From NCBI GenBank assembly GCA_902500995.1, contig CABVSR010000004.1, positions 124,001 to 188,000 of the forward strand: DNA of 64,000 nucleotides, read 5' to 3'. Of this stretch, positions 46,052-53,277 are shown one piece after another. Source of the stretch: an uncultured Nitrospira sp. Its GTDB lineage: Bacteria; Nitrospirota; Nitrospiria; Nitrospirales; Nitrospiraceae. Position numbers and translations under genes: made by a program. The notes below the pieces were generated by a model. It was given only the letters and a program-made list of their open reading frames with translations. It searched no databases and was not told where the DNA came from. The first letter of the stretch is position 1. Every line of letters starts with the position of its first letter.

Positions 46052-46573
46052 ATGAACCGCAGCATCGACGGCATCGTCACCTTTCTTCAGGACAACGACA
46101 ATCTGATCAAACAACTGATGGAGACCGCGGAATCCGCCACGACGGAGATCGAGGCCTTGTCTACACAGGTGGACCATGCCCGCGAGGAGGCCCAAATTCT
46201 GGTGGACCAACTCGGCACGGCGGAGTTCAGCGTCGGGCGCGACGATGACACCAAGGTCCGGCAAACTGCGCTGCTCGAAGCGGTAGCGACATTGCGGAAG
46301 AAGTTCGAAACCTATAAGAACGATCCTTTGCGGCGCGGCATCTATGCAGCCGAGATCTCCAACCTGTACCTCCAGTTGGCCAATACGTACAACAATGAGA
46401 CCGTCGCCCGCATCGTGCCCTTCGAGGCCGAGGAGATCAGCACATACAAGGATCTGCTGAACAAGGCGGTCCTGGACGCGGCCACGCGCAAGCGGCGCGC
46501 CGCCGTCATCAAGGCGGCTGCGCATGTCTCAAAATTGGCGCTCGGTGTGGCCGGCAAGGTGGCCCTGGTCTGA
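46052..46573 (+). CDS. Coiled-coil protein (cassette gene 3)
   Basis: 173 residues, no signal peptide. N-terminal half is helical with a heptad pattern (LIKQLMETAESATTEIEALS), and the C-terminus is a basic helix followed by a small hydrophobic segment (HVSKLALGVAGKVALV) that could touch the membrane. Function unknown. It starts 11 bases after gene 2 and ends 1 base before gene 4. Confidence 0.82.
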   Translation: MNRSIDGIVTFLQDNDNLIKQLMETAESATTEIEALSTQVDHAREEAQILVDQLGTAEFSVGRDDDTKVRQTALLEAVATLRKKFETYKNDPLRRGIYAAEISNLYLQLANTYNNETVARIVPFEAEEISTYKDLLNKAVLDAATRKRRAAVIKAAAHVSKLALGVAGKVALV

Positions 46574-46574
46574 C

Positions 46575-47363
46575 ATGATGAACCCTGACACTCCGAAATG
46601 GATCGCGTTGCCATTGCTGCTCGCACTCGGCGCCGGCTGCACGCTCGATGCGGGATCGCGGGGGCCGTTCGGTCCTGAAGATCCTGAAACGGCCATTCCG
46701 AAACAGGCGCTTCCCGCGCAGCCGCCGGCCAGGCATGCGCTCGCCTTTACGGCCGATGAAACTCCCGGCCGCCACCTCAAGCCCAAAATGGCCGGCACAG
46801 TCGCGGACACGGCGTTGAAACGGTCGGCGAATCCTGGCGCGATGCTCACGACGACCGACATCGCCGCCTTGCGTAAAGCGGCCGAGGCCGATCCGCGTGT
46901 GGCCGGGCTGCTGGGCAGCCGCTGGGGCTTCGTGGAGGCAAATCGAGTCGCGCCTGAGGGCAAGGTTTCGTTCGGCTGCTGCCGGGACGAGGCACGGTTC
47001 GCCAGGCTCACCTACTTCAGCTACAGCCAGAATGTCGCGGTCGAGGTCCGCATGAAGGAGCAGCTGGTCGTCGATGCCGGACGCCGCGAGAGCTACCTCC
47101 CGCCCGAGGGGCCGCAGGATGTCGAACGGGGCATCGCCTTGGCCCGCGCCGACTCGCGGCTCGCAGGCCAGGTGGAATCCCTCCAGGGTCACGGGCTGTT
47201 GATGCAACCCGATATCGGCTTGTTCAGAAACGATCCTGGATACGGGCACCGCACGATCTGGATCACCTTTTCCCAGGGGCAGGATGGGGATCCGAAATTC
47301 TGGGCCGTCGTGGACCTGACCGACGACCGCGTGTTGGACGCGGGACAGGAACCGCCCCGCTAG
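46575..47363 (+). CDS. Lipoprotein resembling copper amine oxidase N2/N3 domains (cassette gene 4)
   Basis: 262 residues. Lipobox LLLALGAGC, then a low-complexity linker. The region LRKAAEADPRVAGLLGSRWG, with VNQ-type follow-up FARLTYFSYSQNVAVEVRMK and LVVDAGRRES, resembles the N2 domain of copper amine oxidases (ADPRV, RR...Y.R, VVD) and the part DVERGIALARADSRLAG resembles the start of N3. The similarity is by eye and weak, but the next gene encodes a protein like the catalytic domain, which supports it. A split enzyme is inferred. Confidence 0.7.
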   Translation: MMNPDTPKWIALPLLLALGAGCTLDAGSRGPFGPEDPETAIPKQALPAQPPARHALAFTADETPGRHLKPKMAGTVADTALKRSANPGAMLTTTDIAALRKAAEADPRVAGLLGSRWGFVEANRVAPEGKVSFGCCRDEARFARLTYFSYSQNVAVEVRMKEQLVVDAGRRESYLPPEGPQDVERGIALARADSRLAGQVESLQGHGLLMQPDIGLFRNDPGYGHRTIWITFSQGQDGDPKFWAVVDLTDDRVLDAGQEPPR

Positions 47364-47378
47364 GCGAAAGGAACCGGA

Positions 47379-48359
47379 ATGAATCGGATGGCACTCGGCT
47401 TAGCCCTCTGGCTCGGCATCCTCACGCTCCCCCTGACCGCTTCGGCGGATCCGGCCGCGGAGCATGTGGAATGGGGGCGCTGGACGCTCGATTACGAAGT
47501 GCGGGACAACACCGGCCTCACGCTACGCAATGTGTCCTATGGCGGGGAATTGGTCCTGGGCAAGGCCAGCATGCCGGTCGTACGCGTTAAGTACGTGAAG
47601 GAAATGGTCTGGTGGAATCCGTTCACCTGGTTCGGCTCCCGCGCCGAGAGCGGCCGCTGCGGCCCTTTCCAGGATCGATTACGCTGGCAAGATCTGGCCC
47701 CCATCGCCAATTGCGCCGACAACAAGGTCTGCGTCGAGCGCGCGACTGTGAACGGGGTGCAGTGGCTGGAGATCGGCATCTATGCGCGGATCGGCGAATA
47801 CCACCTCTACCAGGCCTGGCATTTCTCCGAAGACGGCGAGTTGCGCCCCACCCTCCACAGCCGCGGCCTCTCCTGCAACACCGACCATCATCACCATGCC
47901 TACTGGCGACTGGACTTCGACGTGAACGGGAACGGCCAGGATCAGGTCTTCGTCCACGATGGCGGAGGCCCGGACAAGGGATGGGGAGCAGGCTGGCGAA
48001 AATATACCAACGAACGGAACGACGTCAAAAGCCCCGCCACCCAACGTGTCTGGTTCGTGCGTGACCAACCGACGGGGCATGGCGTGTGGATCCTGCCGGG
48101 CGACGGCTACCTTCCCCTGAAAGATGACGGCGAACGGGATAAGTTCGGCGACCTCGATGTGGCCATCCGGCGCGCCAGCCCGGCGGAAGATCTGCCGTGG
48201 ACCTTCGGCGCGCGCGGCCAACTGGGATATGACGAAGACAATCAAGGCGTCCAGGAACAGGATGTCGTGGTCTGGTATGTGGCGCACCTCCCCCACATGG
48301 CGGCGCTCGGCCCGACCAAGTGGCTGACCCTGGGACCGACTCTGAAAATTCAGCGCTAG
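47379..48359 (+). CDS. Secreted copper amine oxidase catalytic-domain-like protein (cassette gene 5)
   Basis: 326 residues with a signal peptide (cleavage near TASADPA). Family segments in order: WTLDYEVRDNTGLTLRNVSY (compare GLVLxNVxY), VKEMVWWNPFTWFG, GEYHLYQAWHFSEDGEL with Tyr141 at the position of the TPQ cofactor Tyr, DHHHHAYWRLDFDVNG with H170 and H172 as the HxH copper pair, and DVVVWYVAHLPH with H303 as the third copper ligand. Full enzymes have about 650 residues; this is half as long and lacks the usual NYD spelling (EYH here) and a clear catalytic Asp. It may be an oxidase with altered activity or a copper-binding relative. Confidence 0.72.
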   Translation: MNRMALGLALWLGILTLPLTASADPAAEHVEWGRWTLDYEVRDNTGLTLRNVSYGGELVLGKASMPVVRVKYVKEMVWWNPFTWFGSRAESGRCGPFQDRLRWQDLAPIANCADNKVCVERATVNGVQWLEIGIYARIGEYHLYQAWHFSEDGELRPTLHSRGLSCNTDHHHHAYWRLDFDVNGNGQDQVFVHDGGGPDKGWGAGWRKYTNERNDVKSPATQRVWFVRDQPTGHGVWILPGDGYLPLKDDGERDKFGDLDVAIRRASPAEDLPWTFGARGQLGYDEDNQGVQEQDVVVWYVAHLPHMAALGPTKWLTLGPTLKIQR

Positions 48360-48418
48360 CGGGCCTCGTCGCCCCGGCGCTCTCCATCCGCCGTTCCAAA
48401 CGGCCCTATTCTTCCCCG

Positions 48419-48448
48419 TTGCGATTCATACCTTAAGCACTCTATACT
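48419..48448 (+). promoter_or_regulatory. Promoter for the LuxR-type gene
   Basis: TTGCGA, 18-base spacer, TATACT. An inverted repeat AGCAC...GTGCT (10-base spacer) lies over the -10 and could be an operator. The leader to ATG 48610 would be about 155 bases. Confidence 0.55.
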
Positions 48449-48609
48449 AGGTGCTGTTCTCCCTAGCTACCGTTCCTTCGGTCGCAGTACAATCAGCTGA
48501 TCTCACGATGGTACAGCTGCCTCATCATGAACCACGGCAGAATTTCTAAGCGCCTCCGGTTGCTTGTGATCCCTCCGGCAACAGCGCGCGCTCACCGGAA
48601 AGAACGAAC

Positions 48610-49407
48610 ATGAGTCAGCCGGCATTTTCCGCCAAGGAATTTCAGCGGCTCGGCGAGATCATGTATCACGCGCGCTCCGTCGATCGAAACGACGGGGTGT
48701 GGCAACTGGTGTCGGCCGTGCAACGAGTCGTGCCCTATGAATTTTCGGGATGCGGCGCGGTGGATCTTCTGCATGGCATCGATCCGTCTCTCGGACATTC
48801 CACGTATCCCCGGGAATTCTGCCAACTGTACATGGGCCAGGGCCTCGCGGCGGATCCGGCCGTCCACCGTCTGCTCACCTCCGGCCAAACCGTCACCTCC
48901 AGCGCCGATGAACCAGTCGGCCACGAGCCGAAAGACATCACGTCGCTCAAGCTCGATTTCGGCATCAAAACCTGCCTCTCGGCCGGCGTGCGCGGCGATC
49001 ACGGAGCCTGCTCCTACTTTGCCTTCAGCAATTTTGACGCCAAACAGGCGGAGAAATTGCGCCTCCTCCTCGACATTCTGACGCCGCATTTCCACTTGAG
49101 TTATATGCGCTGCAAATCGGCCTGGCGCCCTATCCGGCCTGTCCAGTCCGCTGCCCTGCTCAGCAAACGGGAAGAAGAAATCCTCCGCTGGGTGGCGGCG
49201 GGCAAGACGAACTGGGAAATCTCGGTCATTCTCAAAGTCAGTTTGAACACGGTCAAATTTCATCTCAAGAATATTTTCCAGAAGATCGGCGTCGAAAACC
49301 GATGGAGCGCCATTGCCTACTGGCAAACCGGTGAGCAGCATCGGACTATTCCATCCTCGGCGCCCAGTGACGATCGACTCACTGCCGATTCCAAGGCGCC
49401 GGACTAA
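48610..49407 (+). CDS. LuxR-family regulator, EpsA-like, with autoinducer-type sensor domain
   Basis: 265 residues. The N-terminal domain resembles LuxR autoinducer-binding domains (REFCQLYMGQGLAADPAVHRLL has the Y-x6-DP pattern). The C-terminal HTH is LSKREEEILRWVAAGKTNWE, then IVILKVSLNTVKFHLKNIFQKIGVENR-type spelling, like EpsA regulators of exopolysaccharide genes. No luxI-type synthase is in the window. Since no cognate synthase is seen it would be a solo regulator. The downstream palindrome at 49480-49497 is a candidate target. Confidence 0.85.
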   Translation: MSQPAFSAKEFQRLGEIMYHARSVDRNDGVWQLVSAVQRVVPYEFSGCGAVDLLHGIDPSLGHSTYPREFCQLYMGQGLAADPAVHRLLTSGQTVTSSADEPVGHEPKDITSLKLDFGIKTCLSAGVRGDHGACSYFAFSNFDAKQAEKLRLLLDILTPHFHLSYMRCKSAWRPIRPVQSAALLSKREEEILRWVAAGKTNWEISVILKVSLNTVKFHLKNIFQKIGVENRWSAIAYWQTGEQHRTIPSSAPSDDRLTADSKAPD

Positions 49408-49479
49408 CGCTCATCATGCATGTCGAACCGCGACCCGCCCCGTCCGCCACTCGCTGACCGACCAGGAACCGAACCTTCG

Positions 49480-49525
49480 CCTACCCCGACGGGTAGGTGA
49501 CGGCGACCCATACCTCTCGTAAAGT
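49480..49525 (+). promoter_or_regulatory. Lux-box-like palindrome with downstream -10
   Basis: CCTACCCCGACGGGTAGG (49480-49497) is a palindrome with CT-N12-AG spacing, as in lux/las boxes. TAAAGT (49520-49525) would give a start near 49532, placing the box centre at about -43, the normal spot for LuxR activation. No -35 hexamer is needed or seen. It would control the nitroreductase-like and ketosynthase genes. Confidence 0.5.
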
Positions 49526-49533
49526 CTGCTCAA

Positions 49534-49553
49534 CCACGCCGCCGCCGGCGTGG
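49534..49553 (+). terminator. Leader hairpin before the nitroreductase-like gene
   Basis: CCACGCC, 6-base loop, GGCGTGG, directly after the predicted transcription start. It may be an mRNA 5' stem or attenuator; it might also terminate readthrough from the LuxR-type gene. Confidence 0.35.
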
Positions 49554-49635
49554 CATGTCAGTCAATACAACACTACTGCCATTCACATGACCGGCCAGGG
49601 CCGAATGGCCCCAGGAAACCGGAAGGAGAGGCCCT

Positions 49636-50907
49636 ATGAAGCAGCTTGCCGCACATCCTGCAGCAATGGACGCCACATTCACTCTGCTCGACCTCCTACA
49701 ACAGCGAAAGACGCGCCGATTCGGCCGCGGCATGACCCTGCCGGGCGGCCCGCTTCAATACGCCAGTCACCATGAACCGCTCCCGCTCAGCCGGGACGAG
49801 GAACGGTTCCTGATCTATGCGGCGGTCGGCCGCACGGGACGCAATCTCGGCGACATGCAGTTTGCCGGACGCCCGGGAGCCGGCGCAGGGCAAGGCAATG
49901 CGCTGATGAATTTCAACAGTCGCACTGTCCCCAGCCCCTGCTCCGCGCAAACCACGCAGCTGTTTTATACCAATGATGACGGGGTCTTTTTTGTCGCCGG
50001 CGCGTCCGGGCCGGACCACCCCTGGGACCTGGACGTCATACAACTGCAGTCGTCCCGTCTGGACATTCCCCGCGAAGCGCCGTTCATGCTCCCCTTCAAC
50101 CAGTGGTATACGAATCGCCCCGGCACCACGCTCTTCATGCCCGTGACCAATATCGCGCTGTTGTATCTGAACCTTCTGCTGATGATGTTCAGCGAGGAGC
50201 CCGGCTATTTCATCGTCGATACGGACAACGGCAACGCCGGATGCGGGCTCGATGCCTTCCGGAAAAGCGCGGGCGGGCACCTGCATGACGACCTGAGCGC
50301 GCGCCGGATGTTCAGCTTGCGTGAACTCGACGCGGCGATTTGCGAAACCGCCATCCAAGAACAGGGCATCATCTGCGAGCATATTTCCTTGATGCAGCAA
50401 GCCCTGGGGCTCGGGGGCGGGATCCAAAGCGTGGGAAGCGGGCGCCATCTCCTGGGCCTGGAACCCCACATCTATCCCGGGCTCGGATTCCATTTCGTCG
50501 TCCCGCCGGGCAAACCCATGCGCGCAAATCCGGTCGGCATTCCAGACGTCTGGGAAGGTCCCACGCCGCCGTTCGTGCCGTCGATGAAGGACGCCGTGAC
50601 CCGTCTGGTCACCAGCAAATTCGGGCCCGACGGCACCTTCAGGAAACCGCAGGAACAGCCTTGGGTACAGGCCACCACGGCGCAACAGGTGCCGCAGCAC
50701 TCCGAACGGGCCATCGAAGCGACGATCGCGTTCACCGACTATGTGCTGAACACATACGGCCGGTTTCCAGCGCATGCCGACGCCTGCAAATCGATCGTGG
50801 CGTGCCAGACCCATCATCTGGACGAAGACTTTTACGCGACCTGTTATCCCGACTCCGCCTTGCCGGATGCGCATCGCGAACACATGCAGACGTGGCATAC
50901 CCATTGA
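49636..50907 (+). CDS. Nitroreductase-like protein of unknown function
   Basis: 423 residues, no signal peptide. LLQQRKTRRFGRGM, PLSRDEERFLIYAAVGRTG, MNFNSRTVPSPCSAQ, FPFNQW-type PFNQWYTNRPGTTLFMPV, EEPGYFIVDTDNG and the later MQQALGLGGG region match a group of nitroreductase-fold hypothetical proteins that I recall from actinobacteria and others. Whether FMN is bound is unknown. GGAAGGAGAG precedes the ATG. Located 41 bases before a ketosynthase gene in the same direction; both may be steps of a small biosynthetic route. Confidence 0.72.
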   Translation: MKQLAAHPAAMDATFTLLDLLQQRKTRRFGRGMTLPGGPLQYASHHEPLPLSRDEERFLIYAAVGRTGRNLGDMQFAGRPGAGAGQGNALMNFNSRTVPSPCSAQTTQLFYTNDDGVFFVAGASGPDHPWDLDVIQLQSSRLDIPREAPFMLPFNQWYTNRPGTTLFMPVTNIALLYLNLLLMMFSEEPGYFIVDTDNGNAGCGLDAFRKSAGGHLHDDLSARRMFSLRELDAAICETAIQEQGIICEHISLMQQALGLGGGIQSVGSGRHLLGLEPHIYPGLGFHFVVPPGKPMRANPVGIPDVWEGPTPPFVPSMKDAVTRLVTSKFGPDGTFRKPQEQPWVQATTAQQVPQHSERAIEATIAFTDYVLNTYGRFPAHADACKSIVACQTHHLDEDFYATCYPDSALPDAHREHMQTWHTH

Positions 50908-50948
50908 CGACAAACATTTTCACGCTCTAGCGAGCAGAGGAGGGTTTT

Positions 50949-52274
50949 ATGACACCGCAGACCTCTCGTCGAGTCGTCATTACCGGAATGGGAGTGGTTT
51001 CTCCGTTGGGTTCGACCGTCGATTTGTTCTGGCATTTGCTGAGCCGTGGAGAAAGCGCCGTGCAACCGATCACCTCGTTCGATACCACGCCGTTCCAGGC
51101 CTGCCTGGCGGCGGAAGTGCGGGACTTCGATCCTGAAGATTTCCTCCACCGCAAACAGGCGCGCCGTATGGGCCGGGCGACCCAGTTTGCAGTGGCCTCC
51201 GCCATGATGGCCGCACGCGATTCCGGCATCGATCTCGAGCAAGAAGACCGCGGCGCGATCGGCATCAGCATCGGCACCTCCATCGGCGGCATGAAAGAAG
51301 CCTTCGAATTTCACGACGCGGCTAAGATCACCGCCTATGAACGGGTCAATCCGTTCACCATGGGCATGACTTTTCCCAATGCGATTTCGTCGGAAGTCGC
51401 CATCGTGCTCGGCCTGCATGGCCCCTGTGAGACCTATTCGATCGGCTGTTCGTCCACGGCCAATGCCATCGGCCGCGCCTATGAATGGATCAGATCGGGG
51501 CAGGCCTCGCTGGTGGTGGCAGGCGGCACGGAAGCGCCGCTGCACCCGAGCGTCTATGCGGCCATGAACGCCGGACGCGCGCTGGCGCCGGATGAACGGG
51601 GGGCGATCAGGAACCTGCCGCGGCCGTTCGACAAAACCCGTTGCGGCATGGTGCTGGGCGAAGGCGCCGGCTCGTTCATCCTCGAAGATTACGAACATGC
51701 CCGCGCGCGAGGCGCCCATATGTATGCCGAACTCGAAGGCTGGGGGTTTACGTGTGATGCCCATTCCATGGTGAAAGCGGCCACCACGGGCCAGGAACAG
51801 CAACGGGCGGCCAGGCTGGCGCTCTCGACGGCCCACTGGTTCCCGGAAGAAGTGGACTACGTGAACGCCTGCGGTCTCGGCACCCTGGAATTGGACGCGA
51901 TCGAAACCCAGACGGTCAAGCAGGTATTGGGCAACCATGCCTATCGTGTTCCGGTCAGTTCGTTTAAAGCGGCGCTGGGGCACGCCTTCGCCGCCAGCGG
52001 CGCCTTTCAACTCATCGGCACGGCCAAGGCCATGGAACATCAATTCATTCCACCGACACTGAATCTGACGACGCCGGACCCGACCTGCGATCTGGATTAT
52101 GTCTCCGGTGAAGGACGGGCAGCGCATGTCGACCGCGCGCTCATCAATAGTTTCGGATTCGGCGGTAAGAATATCGTGCTGGCCCTGTCTCGCGTCGATG
52201 CCAGGGCCGCGACGGCCGGCCAGGCCGCGGCCACACCGGGATATGGACTGCATCATTTGGCAGGCGTGTCGTAG
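50949..52274 (+). CDS. FabF-type beta-ketoacyl synthase with altered His
   Basis: 441 residues. Thiolase fold of KAS II: VVITGMGVVSPLGSTVD, active Cys167 in YSIGCSSTANAIG, PFDKTRCGMVLGEGAGSFILE, GHAFAASGAF and INSFGFGGKN. FabF uses Cys163, His303, Lys335 and His340. Here C167, K340 and H345 fit, but the first His is Cys308 (VNACGLGT for NAHGT). Decarboxylation normally needs both His. The protein may use another acyl donor or be a partner subunit. AGGAGGG precedes the ATG by 4 bases. There is no acyl carrier protein in the window. Confidence 0.9.
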   Translation: MTPQTSRRVVITGMGVVSPLGSTVDLFWHLLSRGESAVQPITSFDTTPFQACLAAEVRDFDPEDFLHRKQARRMGRATQFAVASAMMAARDSGIDLEQEDRGAIGISIGTSIGGMKEAFEFHDAAKITAYERVNPFTMGMTFPNAISSEVAIVLGLHGPCETYSIGCSSTANAIGRAYEWIRSGQASLVVAGGTEAPLHPSVYAAMNAGRALAPDERGAIRNLPRPFDKTRCGMVLGEGAGSFILEDYEHARARGAHMYAELEGWGFTCDAHSMVKAATTGQEQQRAARLALSTAHWFPEEVDYVNACGLGTLELDAIETQTVKQVLGNHAYRVPVSSFKAALGHAFAASGAFQLIGTAKAMEHQFIPPTLNLTTPDPTCDLDYVSGEGRAAHVDRALINSFGFGGKNIVLALSRVDARAATAGQAAATPGYGLHHLAGVS

Positions 52275-52330
52275 GCTCAGGATATGAGAGACCGCAGGCA
52301 CATGTCAGCACCTCGCAAAGGCGACGGCTC

Positions 52331-52363
52331 CTGCGGCCCGGTCTGTTCCACGCCGGGCCGCAG
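52331..52363 (+). terminator. Strong hairpin after the ketosynthase gene
   Basis: CTGCGGCCCGG, 11-base loop, CCGGGCCGCAG: a perfect 11-bp stem 57 bases after the stop. Likely ends the nitroreductase-ketosynthase transcript. The rest of 52275-52517 contains a GCATTCAC direct repeat (52451, 52467), nothing else. Confidence 0.6.
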
Positions 52364-52517
52364 CATGCCGCATCAGCCGCTTCCCTCCGACATGGCCGGC
52401 AGGGTGGACACCGACCGCCGTGCGCCTTTTCTCAGAGGTTTCCGGACATCGCATTCACGGGCGCAGGCATTCACAAGCACTACCAGGCATCCATCCACAT
52501 TGAGGTGAGAGTCGACT

Positions 52518-53174
52518 ATGAACGAACCATCATATAGCCCAACACGAGTGTTCATCATCAATCCGCAGGAATTAGTTCGCGTCGGCATGCGGACGCTGCT
52601 CAATTCCGTCCCGGACTTTACCGTGGTCGGGGAGGCGGCGACGCAAGGCGACGCGATTCCGCTCGTGCTCCAACACCACCCCGACATCGTCATCGTGTAT
52701 CTGCGCGTGCAAGACGGCACCGGCATTGAGACCGCCCGGGAAATCCTAACCCATCTCCCAGGCACGCGCCTCCTGTTCCTGGCCGACACGCTCAATGACA
52801 GCATCCTCCTGTCGGCCGTCTCCACCGGCGCCCATGGATATGTCCTGCAAGACGCCGGATCCGAAACCCTGATGCATGCACTGCGCAGTATCACCAAAGG
52901 GCAGTCGTACCTCGACCCGGGCGTCACCCGCCATACCTTCGCCTATCTTCGCAAGGTCGCGGATCGGGAACCGGAGCGAGGCCGGCACCTGTTGTCGCCG
53001 CAAGAACGGCGCCTCCTCCCGCTCATCGCCCAGGGCAAAACCAACAAGGAGATCGCCGCCGAACTGGGACTCAGCGATAAGACCATCAAAAATTATCTCG
53101 CCAACGTCTATTCCAAGCTTCATCTCACCAGGAGGTCTCAAGCTGCGGCCTTTTACCTCAAGACCATTCCTTGA
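52518..53174 (+). CDS. NarL/LuxR-type regulator with degenerate receiver
   Basis: 218 residues. The N-terminal receiver fold is recognisable (TRVFIINPQELVRVGMRTLL, AVSTGAHGYVLQDAG) but the acidic pair is Asn-Pro, the phospho-acceptor position is Tyr61 (VIVYLRVQDG) and the Lys is Gln (YVLQDAG). It should not be phosphorylated. The C-terminal HTH is intact (LLSPQERRLLPLIAQGKTNK, EIAAELGLSDKTIKNYLANV). It precedes two hybrid kinases, so the usual phosphorelay partner is not this receiver. GAGGTGAGAG lies before the ATG. Confidence 0.9.
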   Translation: MNEPSYSPTRVFIINPQELVRVGMRTLLNSVPDFTVVGEAATQGDAIPLVLQHHPDIVIVYLRVQDGTGIETAREILTHLPGTRLLFLADTLNDSILLSAVSTGAHGYVLQDAGSETLMHALRSITKGQSYLDPGVTRHTFAYLRKVADREPERGRHLLSPQERRLLPLIAQGKTNKEIAAELGLSDKTIKNYLANVYSKLHLTRRSQAAAFYLKTIP

Positions 53175-53277
53175 CGGGCAGGTCGCCTGACATCGACCGG
53201 TGCATGGCTCAAGTTCTCCCGCGCGAGCGCCGACAGAGTATCGACCGACTCTCTCGCCTCCGCGGGATCACTCAAGT

